The notes under the pieces: model-generated
Database searches by the model: none
The model's input: only the letters and a program-made list of their open reading frames with translations
What the model was told of the DNA's origin: nothing
Program-made: the position numbers and the translations under genes
Assembly (NCBI RefSeq): GCF_000733845.1
Contig: NZ_JPOI01000001.1
Span: 62,001-126,000 of the forward strand
Direction of reading: 5' to 3'
Source of the DNA: Geobacillus vulcani PSS1
GTDB lineage: Bacteria > Bacillota > Bacilli > Bacillales > Anoxybacillaceae
DNA: 64,000 bases
In this document: positions 56,717 to 64,000 of the stretch, piece by piece
Layout: each line of letters begins with the position of its first letter
Position numbering within the stretch: position 1 is the first letter of the stretch

Positions 56717-57655
56717 TCAGGTCGTTTCCGCGCCGATCACTTTCAGTCCTCTAGCCTCTATCCAAACCGACACTTCCCCTTCTCCCGCCTCTTCCCCATC
56801 CGCGTGAACAGGAACAGGGGCTGTCGGGCGGATGCACACGTTTCGTCCAGCGAACACGCAAACTTCTTTCATCCGCACATGTCCGCCCCAAAATACGGAC
56901 AAAAACAGGGCAAGAATTTTCCAGCGGGAAATCGCTCCGACAACCGTCACATGAAGCAGGCCATCGTCCGCCCGCGCTGACGGAGCGATGCGCATTCCAC
57001 CGCCGTAGTACGAATGGTTCGACACCGTCGCCATCCAAGCTTTAGGAAACGAATAAGCCCGTCCGTCAATGAAAAGTTCGAGGTTCGTTGGTTGATAGCA
57101 AAACAGCTCCTTCACTAAATAAACGGCATAAGTAAGCGCCCCAAGCCCGAAGCGATTCAGCCTTCCCTTCCATTTCGAGCGGTTGACCGCGCGGGCGATG
57201 TGGGCGTCAAATCCGCAGCCGATGCTGCTGGCAAACACGCCGTCCGGCACGGCGCTGCTGGCAAAACGGCCGAGATCGAAAGCCCAAGCCTTGCCGGACC
57301 GAGCGCCATTCACCAGCCGTTGGAGCGCCTGTTTCGGTTTTCGGGCCAGACGGAAACCGCGGACAAAGTCATTTCCCGTTCCGGCGGGAATGCAGCCTAT
57401 CGCCACGTGCGGAAACATGCCCGCGCCGTTCACCACTTCATGCACCGTCCCATCGCCCCCGACAGCCGCGATCACCGTCGGCTCAACACGTTCCTCGCCG
57501 ATTCGTCGGGCGATTTCCCTTCCCTCTCCCTTTCGGCTCGTCCAATACGCCTGATAGGCGATTCCTTCCCGATCCAGCAACGGTTGCAGCTGCTTCCAAA
57601 TGGACACGGACCGGCCGTTTTTGGCGGCTGGATTGATAATGAAATAAAGGTTCAT
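56717..57655 (-). CDS. diacylglycerol kinase catalytic domain protein (lipid kinase)
   Basis: A 312-residue soluble kinase of the DagK/YegS group. The N-terminal MNLYFIINPAAKNGRS, ATP-site GGDGT at residues 66-70 (VIAAVGGDGTVHEVVNG) and GTGNDFVRG at 92-100 are diagnostic, as is IGCGFDAHIARAVNRS later. It phosphorylates diacylglycerol or a related lipid at the inner membrane face. The gene stands alone on the minus strand, downstream of murB after a gap of about 110 bases. Confidence 0.88.
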   Translation of the reverse strand: MNLYFIINPAAKNGRSVSIWKQLQPLLDREGIAYQAYWTSRKGEGREIARRIGEERVEPTVIAAVGGDGTVHEVVNGAGMFPHVAIGCIPAGTGNDFVRGFRLARKPKQALQRLVNGARSGKAWAFDLGRFASSAVPDGVFASSIGCGFDAHIARAVNRSKWKGRLNRFGLGALTYAVYLVKELFCYQPTNLELFIDGRAYSFPKAWMATVSNHSYYGGGMRIAPSARADDGLLHVTVVGAISRWKILALFLSVFWGGHVRMKEVCVFAGRNVCIRPTAPVPVHADGEEAGEGEVSVWIEARGLKVIGAETT

Positions 57656-57764
57656 CCTCTTCCCCCATTCATAACCCCTTTTCTTACCTATTGGCCGTTG
57701 GTTTCATTTTTCCTCTCGTTGAAATGAAAAAATCCGAACCCGCAAACCGGATTCGGATCCTCCG

Positions 57765-58679
57765 TCATTCCTCGCCAATAATTTTGACTTCCAACTCCAG
57801 ATCGACCCCGAATTTTTCTTTCACTGTTTTGCGCACCATTTCGATCGTCGCAATGTAATCGGCAGCGGTCGCATTGTTTTTGTTAATAATGAATCCCGCA
57901 TGCTTCGTCGACACTTCCGCGCCGCCGAATCCTTTTCCCTGAAGGCCGCTGTCTTGGATGAGCTTGCCGGCAAAATAGCCCGGCGGACGCTTAAACACGC
58001 TTCCGACCGACGGATACTCAAGCGGTTGTTTCGATTCGCGCTGAAAGGTTAAATCATCCATTTTCGCCTTGATTTGCGCATAGTCGCCCGGCTGGAGCGC
58101 AAAGACCACTTCCAGCACAATATCATGCGTCCGGCTGATCAAGCTTGTTCGATAGCCAAGCTCCAGCTCTTCATTTTTCAGCGTTTTCAACTCACCGGCG
58201 AGCGTCGCCACTTTGACATGGTCAAGCACATCTTTCACTTCACCGCCGTACGCTCCGGCGTTCATCATAATCGCCCCGCCGACCGATCCCGGAATGCCGC
58301 AGGCAAACTCCAACCCGGTGAGGTGTTGTTCGAGCGCGAACCGCGACACCGCTTTAATATCCGCCCCGCTTTGGGCGATCACGTTGTTTCCTTCACGCCA
58401 AATGCGGTTCAAATGCTTCAGTTGCATGACAATGCCGCGCAGCCCGCCGTCGCGGATAATGACGTTCGAACCGTTGCCAAGAAGCGTAAACGGCAGGCCG
58501 TACTCTTCTTTCAGCCGCAACACCTCAATGACCTGCTCGTACGTCTCCGGCCAGACGAGAAAATCGGCCTTGCCGCCGATCCGCACCAATGTATGGTTTT
58601 TCATCGGCTCATCGCGAAGGACATTTCTTTCTCCACAAATCTCTACGAGTCTTTGATAAATATGTTCCGCATGTTCCAT
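57765..58679 (-). CDS. murB: UDP-N-acetylenolpyruvoylglucosamine reductase
   Basis: MurB reduces the enolpyruvyl group in peptidoglycan precursor synthesis with FAD and NADPH. The 304-residue product has the FAD-site LLGNGSNVIIRDGG, FACGIPGSVGGAIMMNAGAY, the catalytic-serine region YPSVGSVFKRPPG and the C-terminal ELEVKIIGEE; it lacks the extra C-terminal lobe, i.e. type II as in Bacillus. The ATG at 58679 (MEHAEHIYQRLVEIC) follows GAAGGTGA. It is divergent from the encapsulin locus. Confidence 0.95.
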   Translation of the reverse strand: MEHAEHIYQRLVEICGERNVLRDEPMKNHTLVRIGGKADFLVWPETYEQVIEVLRLKEEYGLPFTLLGNGSNVIIRDGGLRGIVMQLKHLNRIWREGNNVIAQSGADIKAVSRFALEQHLTGLEFACGIPGSVGGAIMMNAGAYGGEVKDVLDHVKVATLAGELKTLKNEELELGYRTSLISRTHDIVLEVVFALQPGDYAQIKAKMDDLTFQRESKQPLEYPSVGSVFKRPPGYFAGKLIQDSGLQGKGFGGAEVSTKHAGFIINKNNATAADYIATIEMVRKTVKEKFGVDLELEVKIIGEE

Positions 58680-58899
58680 CGTTCTGTCACCTTCTTTACT
58701 TCTTCCGTGCCGCCCAGCGGCATTCATTCCACACCGTTTCCATTATCGCCGGAATCGCGTCGCATATCAAGTGGGCAATGTTCCTTATTCTGTTTTATTC
58801 CACACTGGGCCAAAAGGTGACGTTCGAAGGGGCCGAGATGTTTACGTCTCTTTCAATATGGAAAAGATGGTATACGACCATGTTTGGGGAGGGAGTTCA

Positions 58900-59493
58900 T
58901 TGCACGACACGTTAAGGGAAGTTCACGCCATTCTCAGCCGGTCGAAAGAAGCGCTCGGCCAGTTTCAAGCGATTTTAGAACCGACGATTGAACAAGCCGC
59001 GGACGACCATGAACGGCTGTATTGGCATCATATTTACGAAGAAGAGGAACACCGGTTTGACCGTTTGGCCGCCTTGCTGCCAAAGTTGGAGGAGGCATTG
59101 GCGGACGAAGCATTCTTATCGCGGGAAAACGGCGACTTTTTGCGCCTGTTGCAAGACATCAGCCTTGAAAAATTCGGCTTGCACAACTTTTTGGAGCATC
59201 TCGATTTGTCCCTCTTCCACTATAAAGGGACGGAACATGAATCGACGATTGCGGCGCTGCGCGACATGACCGCTGCCGATTACCAACAGATGAAAAACGC
59301 CCTTGAGGCGCTGAATCGCGCATTGGACGCGCCGGTTTCCTTCGCCGCCGCAACGCCAACGGACGAAAAAGAAAATCAAAAAGAATATGTAAAACTAGCG
59401 CAATACGCCGCCCCGCCCGCCACATCGGCGCCGGATCGCCCATCGATTGGAACAAGACGGCAGCTGACAGTCGGCAGCTTAAAACACAGATAA
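58900..59493 (+). CDS. IMEF-type iron-mineralising cargo protein of the encapsulin
   Basis: A 197-residue ferritin-like, all-helical protein that matches, by recall, the IMEF cargo of Firmicute encapsulins that oxidises Fe(II) and mineralises iron inside the shell. The candidate ferroxidase segment is DDHERLYWHHIYEEEEHR near residues 35-52, with ISLEKFGLHNFLEHLDLSLF further on. A Pro/Ala-rich linker leads to the C-terminal targeting peptide QLTVGSLKHR (residues 188-197). I use the TTG at 58900, which follows GGGGAGGGAG and gives a start aligned with known IMEF; the upstream ATG at 58858 or 58771 would add residues without a ribosome site. The shell gene starts 15 bases after the stop. Confidence 0.9.
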   Translation: MHDTLREVHAILSRSKEALGQFQAILEPTIEQAADDHERLYWHHIYEEEEHRFDRLAALLPKLEEALADEAFLSRENGDFLRLLQDISLEKFGLHNFLEHLDLSLFHYKGTEHESTIAALRDMTAADYQQMKNALEALNRALDAPVSFAAATPTDEKENQKEYVKLAQYAAPPATSAPDRPSIGTRRQLTVGSLKHR

Positions 59494-59508
59494 GAAAGGA
59501 GAGAAAAC

Positions 59509-60363
59509 ATGGATAAAACGAAGCTGTACCCAGAAGCCCCGCTCACAAGCAGCCAATGGAGCGAGCTTGACGAACTAGTCATTGAAACGGCGCGACGCCA
59601 GCTCGTCGGCCGCCGGTTTATCGATTTGTACGGTCCGCTCGGCGAAGGTGTCCAATCGGTCGCCAACGATATTTATACGAACCCGGAGCACGGGGACATG
59701 AGCTTCCACGGCAAAGAGCTGAGCCTTTCCGAGCCGGCGCGCCGCGTGCATTTAACGATCCCGCTTTTGTATAAAGACTTTATTTTATACTGGCGCGACG
59801 TGGAACAGGCGAAACAGCTCGGCAGCCCGATCGACTTTTCCGCCGCTGCCAACGCCGCCCAGCAATGCGCCCTGCTCGAGGACGACTTGATTTTTAACGG
59901 TTCAGCCGAATTTGATGTGCCGGGCATTATGAATGTGAAAGGAAAGATCGCCCACATTCGCAGCGACTGGATGAAATCGGGCAACGCCTTCACTGACATC
60001 GTCGAAGCGCGCAACAAGCTGCTTCAGCTCGGCCATACCGGCCCGTACGCCCTCGTCCTGTCGCCGGAACTGTATGCGCTGATCCACCGCGTCCATGAAG
60101 GGACGCACGTCCTTGAAATTGAGCATATCCGCGAGCTGATGACCGCCGGCATTTACCAAACGCCGGTCATCAAAGGCAAACGCGGCGTCGTCATTGACAC
60201 AGGGCGGCAAAACATCGACCTCGCTGTTGCTGTCGATGTGCAAACCGCGTTTTTAGATATGGAAAACATGAACTACTTGTTCCGTGTCTACGAATCGGTT
60301 GTGCCGCGCATCAAACGGCCAAGCGCCATCTGCACGCTCGAGGATCCGAACGAGTCGGCGTGA
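59509..60363 (+). CDS. family 1 encapsulin shell protein (IMEF type)
   Basis: A 284-residue HK97-fold shell protein. Start MDKTKLYPEAPLTSSQWSEL, then ARRQLVGRRFIDLYGPLGEG, LTIPLLYKDFILYWRDVEQA, MNVKGKIAHIRSDW and SAICTLEDPNE, closely matching the large (T=4) shell of Quasibacillus thermotolerans as I remember it. It self-assembles around cargoes whose tails bind its inner N-terminal pocket. AAAGGAGAG precedes the ATG. It is cotranscribed with the IMEF gene. The stretch after the stop (60364-60487) has no clear terminator. Confidence 0.94.
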   Translation: MDKTKLYPEAPLTSSQWSELDELVIETARRQLVGRRFIDLYGPLGEGVQSVANDIYTNPEHGDMSFHGKELSLSEPARRVHLTIPLLYKDFILYWRDVEQAKQLGSPIDFSAAANAAQQCALLEDDLIFNGSAEFDVPGIMNVKGKIAHIRSDWMKSGNAFTDIVEARNKLLQLGHTGPYALVLSPELYALIHRVHEGTHVLEIEHIRELMTAGIYQTPVIKGKRGVVIDTGRQNIDLAVAVDVQTAFLDMENMNYLFRVYESVVPRIKRPSAICTLEDPNESA

Positions 60364-60487
60364 GCGGAGCGTAGCCCCCCTTGCCGTCAGACGGCAAAAA
60401 CAGCGGAAGGGCATCGACCCGCACCAGCTTCACAAAAACACGCCCGAACGATAGGGGAGATCGCCGGGCGGTTGGTTGAGCTTCCCA

Positions 60488-60952
60488 TTAAGCGGTGCGG
60501 GCCGTTTGCCCTTGAACGTTGGAGACGAGCAGCGACAATTCGGGGCTGAGCGCCTCAACGCCGATGTCATCGATAATCATTTTCGCTTCCCGCCAAAAAT
60601 GAACGGTATAGCTGCCTTCATAAATCTCAAAGAGGCGTTTTAAATAGCGCCGCTTGTTGTTGATCGCTTCCCGTTTATAAGCGGCGTTGTTCAGATCGCG
60701 GATTTTTTTATGCTCGGGAGCGGAAATGACACTAATGTCATGAACGTTGACAACCATCCGCTCGCCTTGCTCGGTCACAAAACCGACGGAGTAATATTGA
60801 GCGCCTAGCTGATCGATATGGACGATGCAAGCGTTTCGATATTCTTCCCCGGAGCGGAGACGGAGAAATGCAGCCTCGATGGCGCCGCCGACTTTTCGCT
60901 CGTTGGCCAAAATCGCGTTCATATCGCGCAGTCCGTTCATTGGAGTTCCCAT
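60488..60952 (-). CDS. hypothetical protein encoded divergently inside the encapsulin locus
   Basis: A 154-residue protein of unknown family, on the strand opposite to shell and ferredoxin. It reads MNGLRDMNAILANERKVGGA, then ACIVHIDQLGAQYYSVGFVT and a basic middle part (KREAINNKRRYLKRLFEIYE) before HFWREAKMIIDDIGVEALSP. There are no membrane segments, few cysteines and no TVGSLK-like motif, so it is not an obvious cargo. AAAGGGGGAG precedes the ATG at 60952. It shares an intergenic region of 137 bases with the ferredoxin gene and could be regulated together with it. Confidence 0.7.
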   Translation of the reverse strand: MGTPMNGLRDMNAILANERKVGGAIEAAFLRLRSGEEYRNACIVHIDQLGAQYYSVGFVTEQGERMVVNVHDISVISAPEHKKIRDLNNAAYKREAINNKRRYLKRLFEIYEGSYTVHFWREAKMIIDDIGVEALSPELSLLVSNVQGQTARTA

Positions 60953-60986
60953 GTTGCTCCCCCTTTATTTGCATGCCAATCTAGTA

Positions 60987-61055
60987 TTGTCATCATGCCT
61001 TTTACTTTTATAATAGCAATCATCTTTCATGATGTAAATGAGATTCATTTTCAAA
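60987..61055 (+). promoter_or_regulatory. ferredoxin promoter and Fur-box-like sequence
   Basis: TTGTCA (60987-60992) and TATAAT (61009-61014) are 16 bases apart. At 61036-61055 lies AAATGAGATTCATTTTCAAA, which matches the Fur 19-20-mer (AAATGATAATCATTATCAAT) at 16 of 20 positions by hand and has an inner palindrome AAATGA-GAT-TCATTT. It lies downstream of the predicted start site and before the ribosome site, where Fur could block elongation. Confidence 0.55.
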
Positions 61056-61089
61056 ACAAATATGTAATTGAAAGAAAGGGAGTAAAAAA

Positions 61090-61431
61090 ATGGAACGTTC
61101 CTTTACAGTCGGATCACTCAAACCAATGGCACGTTCGCCCATGCGCCCCGTTCTGTCCGAACCAACCAAACCAACAGCGCGCCCAACCGTCATTCAAGTG
61201 GAACAAAACGGAACATCGTTTGCCATACAACCCACCCGTGGCCTCTCGCTCCTTGACGCCGCCCTTCGGCAAGGCATCCCGCTCGATTACAAATGCAAAA
61301 AAGGAACGTGCGGCCGCTGCATGGTCACCGTTCTCGCCGGCGCTCACCTTCTCGCTCCGAAAACGCGGCGCGAGCGCGAAAAAACGGATCAACCAGCCAA
61401 ACGGCTTGCCTGCCAAGCACCAATCCAATAA
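61090..61431 (+). CDS. encapsulin-targeted 2Fe-2S ferredoxin
   Basis: A 113-residue plant-type ferredoxin with an unusual N-terminal extension. Residues 5-12 read FTVGSLKP, matching the targeting motif at the IMEF C-terminus; a Pro/Arg-rich linker of about 20 residues follows. The cluster ligands are Cys69, Cys74 and Cys77 (YKCKKGTCGRCMVTVL) and Cys108 (LACQAP). It should be packed into the shell and could supply electrons to reduce stored Fe(III) for release, as proposed for related loci; that function is inferred. AAAGGGAG precedes the ATG. It has its own promoter with a Fur-like site. Confidence 0.9.
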   Translation: MERSFTVGSLKPMARSPMRPVLSEPTKPTARPTVIQVEQNGTSFAIQPTRGLSLLDAALRQGIPLDYKCKKGTCGRCMVTVLAGAHLLAPKTRREREKTDQPAKRLACQAPIQ

Positions 61432-61561
61432 GTTGAGCGCTATTATAACACGATCGTCTTATTTTTTCTCCGTGTAATCGTTCCCACCTTCTTTCTCTCA
61501 TTGCCTGACTCTTTACGCCATGGTATGATGGTGGGAAATACAAAAAAACGGAGGGATGCCT

Positions 61562-62098
61562 ATGAGAACGGTCACCTTAACCCACGTCTTTGCCTATCCG
61601 GTTGCGCAAAAATATTTAAAACGATCTGGCCTCGCCCACGCCATCAACGCGGCGTACCATGCCTACCACCTTGCCCTCCGCCACGGAGTGAACGTCGACT
61701 TGGCGACAAAAGCCGCACTGCTTCATGATATTGGCCATTACACATGGTACAAAAACGGCCGTTGGGACTACGAACAATATCGGCAAAACGACATCCACGC
61801 CATCAAAGGGGCCGAACGCGCCCATAAGCTGCTCATCCGCCTGGGCGAACATCCGCAAAACGCTAAGGAAATTGCCCTGGCGATTTTGCTTCATACCGAT
61901 TCCTACCTTCCAGAAGGAGAATGGAAACGAACGCCGCTCCAAGCCATCGTCAAATGGGCCGACGAAGCCGACGAGGAGCCCGGCGGCTGCCACCATTATC
62001 GAACAATCAGCGATGATTTAGCATGGAAAAAAATCCGCCAGCTCGACGAACTCGTCAGCCGTCAGCAAGCCAAAGGGCGGCTCGGAGATATCGTTTGA
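61562..62098 (+). CDS. HD-domain hydrolase
   Basis: A 178-residue HD-superfamily protein. The metal motif HD lies in KAALLHDIGHYTWYKNG, with upstream histidines in INAAYHAYHLALRHG and downstream LAILLHTDSYLPEGEWKRTP and KWADEADEEPGG. It is of the small YedJ/YfhO-like phosphohydrolase type; substrates could be nucleotides. The ATG at 61562 is six bases from GGAGGG; ATG 61556 abuts it. A hairpin follows at 62176. Confidence 0.82.
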   Translation: MRTVTLTHVFAYPVAQKYLKRSGLAHAINAAYHAYHLALRHGVNVDLATKAALLHDIGHYTWYKNGRWDYEQYRQNDIHAIKGAERAHKLLIRLGEHPQNAKEIALAILLHTDSYLPEGEWKRTPLQAIVKWADEADEEPGGCHHYRTISDDLAWKKIRQLDELVSRQQAKGRLGDIV

Positions 62099-62175
62099 AC
62101 GCTTGCCTTGATGTCGTCATTCCCCTTGAACAGACACGAGACATTGCCACAAACCATGTATGCTCTGAACGGAAA

Positions 62176-62202
62176 CAGCTCACCCTTGAATCAGGTGAGC
62201 TG
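62176..62202 (+). terminator. hairpin in the gap after the HD-domain gene
   Basis: CAGCTCACC (62176-62184) and GGTGAGCTG (62194-62202) form a 9-bp stem with a weak T stretch. The 62099-62411 gap has no clear gene; a few short minus-strand frames, one opened by AAGGGGG and ATG and ending in this hairpin, are too short to call. Confidence 0.45.
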
Positions 62203-62372
62203 CTTTGCGCGCCAGCAGCACAGAACGATCCCCCATCGAATGCCCCCTTATATCCTCATCGTTCACTCACGTTTGTAGACTGCTTGGCCATCTGTCCTTG
62301 CCAAAACGCCCGCTGCTGTTCGTTCAAAAAACGGCAAGTCAAGCAAAAGGCGAACGGCCTTGCCTGACAAAA

Positions 62373-62403
62373 AAGCCACGCTGACCGCTGTCAAACGTGG
62401 CTT
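62373..62403 (-). terminator. terminator after the ribonucleotide reductase small-subunit gene
   Basis: On the minus strand AAGCCACG (complement of 62396-62403) pairs with CGTGGCTT (62373-62380), followed by six T residues. Confidence 0.8.
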
Positions 62404-62411
62404 CTCCATCA

Positions 62412-63452
62412 TTACAACTCATCAAATCCGTTGTCCACTTGCACTTTCGTATATTGGCGTGGTTTTTGTTCGAAAAAGTCGGATTTGCCAAGGTCGACTT
62501 CTTCATACGCTTTAATCCAGCGAAGCGGGTTCGTCCGATAGCCGTCGAACGGGCGGTCAAACCCAAGCTGGTGGGCGCGGACGTTGGCGTAAAACTTAAT
62601 GTACGCCTCCAAATCAGCCAAGTCGATGCCATCGATCTCATGGCCGATGATTTCCCGCGCCCATTCGATCTCCAGCTCAGCCGCTTTCCTAAACGTTTCC
62701 CGGACAAAATCCGCCAACTCCGGCGTCCGATATTCCGGATATTCGTTCAACACTTCTTTGAAAATTTTCGCAAACAAATCGACATGAATGTGCTCGTCAC
62801 GGTTGATGTAATTGATCATCGTGCTCGTCGCCACCATTTTTTGCTGGCGCGCGAGGTTGTAGAAGAACGCAAACCCTGAGTAGAAAAACAGTCCTTCTAA
62901 AATGACGTCAAAAACGATCGAGCGCAACAAGTTTTCCACATTCGGCTCTTCCGCAAACGCCTTGTAGCCGTTCGTCACAAAATCGTTCCGCTTGCGCAGC
63001 GTCGGTTCGTTCCGCCAAAAGTCGAATACTTCATCTTGCTTCGCTTTCGGCACAAGGCTCGAAAGCACGTACGAATACGAATGGTTGTGAATGACTTCCT
63101 GCTGGGCGAGCATAATCATGAGCGCGTTGATGCTCGGGTCCGTAATGTAATCAGCGACACGTCCGGCGTAATCGGTTTGAATGCTGTCAAGCAGCGCCAG
63201 AAGACCGATGATTTTCAAAAATGCCTCCTGCTCGCGGGCCGTTAATTGCGGAAACTGCTTCACATCTTGCGCCATATTGATTTCAAACGGCGTCCAAAAA
63301 TTGGCGAGCATTCGCTTATATTTGGCATACGCCCACGGATAGGCAAGATCATCCCAATTCAACACATTCGAGCAGCGGCCGTTGATGATGCCCGTTGAAC
63401 GGTTCGGCGCCTCCGGATCCATAATGGGCCGTTTGACTACACTGATCGTCAT
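62412..63452 (-). CDS. class I ribonucleotide reductase, small (radical-generating) subunit
   Basis: The 346-residue beta subunit carries the dinuclear metal site: AYAKYKRMLANFWTPFEINM, QQEVIHNHSYSYVLSSLVPK, DVILEGLFFYSGFAFFYNLA and YINRDEHIHVDLFAKIFKEV. It generates the radical used by the alpha subunit to make deoxyribonucleotides. The ATG at 63452 follows AAGGAAGG; an ATG at 63497 is rejected. It lies 195 bases downstream of the alpha gene on the same strand. Whether it is subclass Ia (NrdB) or Ib (NrdF) is not settled by the window alone, so no symbol is given. Confidence 0.92.
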   Translation of the reverse strand: MTISVVKRPIMDPEAPNRSTGIINGRCSNVLNWDDLAYPWAYAKYKRMLANFWTPFEINMAQDVKQFPQLTAREQEAFLKIIGLLALLDSIQTDYAGRVADYITDPSINALMIMLAQQEVIHNHSYSYVLSSLVPKAKQDEVFDFWRNEPTLRKRNDFVTNGYKAFAEEPNVENLLRSIVFDVILEGLFFYSGFAFFYNLARQQKMVATSTMINYINRDEHIHVDLFAKIFKEVLNEYPEYRTPELADFVRETFRKAAELEIEWAREIIGHEIDGIDLADLEAYIKFYANVRAHQLGFDRPFDGYRTNPLRWIKAYEEVDLGKSDFFEQKPRQYTKVQVDNGFDEL

Positions 63453-63647
63453 CGTCCATTCCTTCCTTTCGTTTTCTAAAGAATTTCTGATCTCCATGTC
63501 CCGTCTGGATCACCTGACAAGCTGGCACGGTGACAAGAAGAGCGAACAATGCCATGGAAAACCAAGTTGCAGCTTATATAGTATCGTGTGCGCGGCCAAC
63601 CGCTTACGCCTCTCCGGCACAAGGAAGTGAGCCTCTTTTGGCCCCGG

Positions 63648-64000
63648 TCAGCTCGCGCACGAATCGCACTCTTCGATCGTCCCCGATGTCGAACGCACGT
63701 AATACGTCGTTTTCAACCCCGACTTCCACGCCGTCAAATGCAAATCGAGCAGCTCCTTTGCCTTGATCGTATTCATGACGTAGAAGTTAAATGAGATGGC
63801 TTGGTCGACATGGCGCTGGCGCGCGGCGTTTTGCTTGATGCTCCAACGTTGGTCGATATGGTACGCCGATTTGTAATACCATGTCGTCTGTTCGTTTAGA
63901 TCCGGCACGGTCACGGGAATTTTATAATCTTTCTTTTCCTCGGCATACACTTTTAAGAAAATCGGATCGATGCTCGCCGTGCTGCCGGCAATGATCGACG
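63648..64000 (-). CDS. class I ribonucleotide reductase, large subunit (C-terminal end)
   Basis: The gene continues beyond the right edge. The visible 117 codons read SIIAGSTASIDPIFLKVYAE, then VTVPDLNEQTTWYYKSAYHI, DQRWSIKQNAARQRHVDQAI and a terminal ECDSCAS. The C-terminal pair of cysteines is the redox shuttle that thioredoxin or a similar reductant uses to regenerate the enzyme. Together with the small subunit gene it forms the alpha2beta2 reductase. Confidence 0.9.
   Translation of the reverse strand, partial: SIIAGSTASIDPIFLKVYAEEKKDYKIPVTVPDLNEQTTWYYKSAYHIDQRWSIKQNAARQRHVDQAISFNFYVMNTIKAKELLDLHLTAWKSGLKTTYYVRSTSGTIEECDSCAS

Overview
The window comes from a thermophilic, endospore-forming Bacillaceae, most likely Geobacillus or a close relative. 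I base this on recalled protein families rather than a search: germination and SASP genes, the sigI/rsgI pair, Bacillus-type riboswitches, an IMEF encapsulin locus and an N-succinylamino acid racemase operon. Coding density is high, genes lie on both strands, and I see no rRNA, tRNA, CRISPR array or intact transposase.

Layout. 1-6.6 kb: start of a GerA-type germinant receptor subunit, a methyl-accepting chemotaxis protein, a YkvI-like membrane protein, a YtkA-domain lipoprotein, and clpE behind a promoter embedded in CtsR boxes. 6.8-12.1 kb: a broken HepT gene, a TetR-controlled ABC exporter operon, a GNAT acetyltransferase and an M3 oligopeptidase. 12.4-19.0 kb: a lysine riboswitch with a basic amino acid permease, an S9 peptidase, a Rossmann protein, a PduL-type phosphotransacylase, a MarR regulator and a ZIP metal transporter. 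19.1-31 kb: the methionine salvage region (mtnD, B, X, W, E, U, K, A) with two SAM-I riboswitches and an attached ABC importer. 31-36 kb: an MGMT-type alkyltransferase, a four-PAS histidine kinase and a B12-radical SAM protein. 36.3-37.3 kb: three overlapping tiny genes and a decayed zinc alcohol dehydrogenase. 37.4-43.9 kb: an oligosaccharide ABC importer plus glycoside hydrolase operon under a LacI repressor with four operator-like palindromes. 44-50.4 kb: an alpha/beta SASP, sigI-rsgI, a frameshifted amino acid permease, and an acetate-symporter operon whose leader carries an IS605-like structured element. 50.6-55 kb: a three-gene D-to-L amino acid conversion operon and a two-subunit ThrE-like exporter. 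55.3-58.7 kb: a secreted DUF5667-like protein, a lipid kinase and murB. 58.9-61.4 kb: the encapsulin locus. 61.6-64 kb: an HD-domain protein and the two class I ribonucleotide reductase genes, the large one cut by the window edge.

The most notable system is the encapsulin iron compartment: an IMEF ferritin-like cargo, the shell protein, and a separately transcribed 2Fe-2S ferredoxin. Both cargoes carry the same targeting motif TVGSLK, at the C-terminus of IMEF and the N-terminus of the ferredoxin. A Fur-box-like sequence precedes the ferredoxin, and an unrecognised 154-residue protein is encoded divergently between shell and ferredoxin. IMEF encapsulins are a described family, so the new points are the gene arrangement, the Fur-like site and the unknown protein.

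Other items worth attention are two diverged copies of a roughly 180-nt element on opposite strands (34.2-34.4 and 46.3-46.5 kb), a tiny three-gene operon at 36.3-36.8 kb, an A7 homopolymer frameshift in an amino acid permease, and a leader terminator-like hairpin before the ThrE-like genes.
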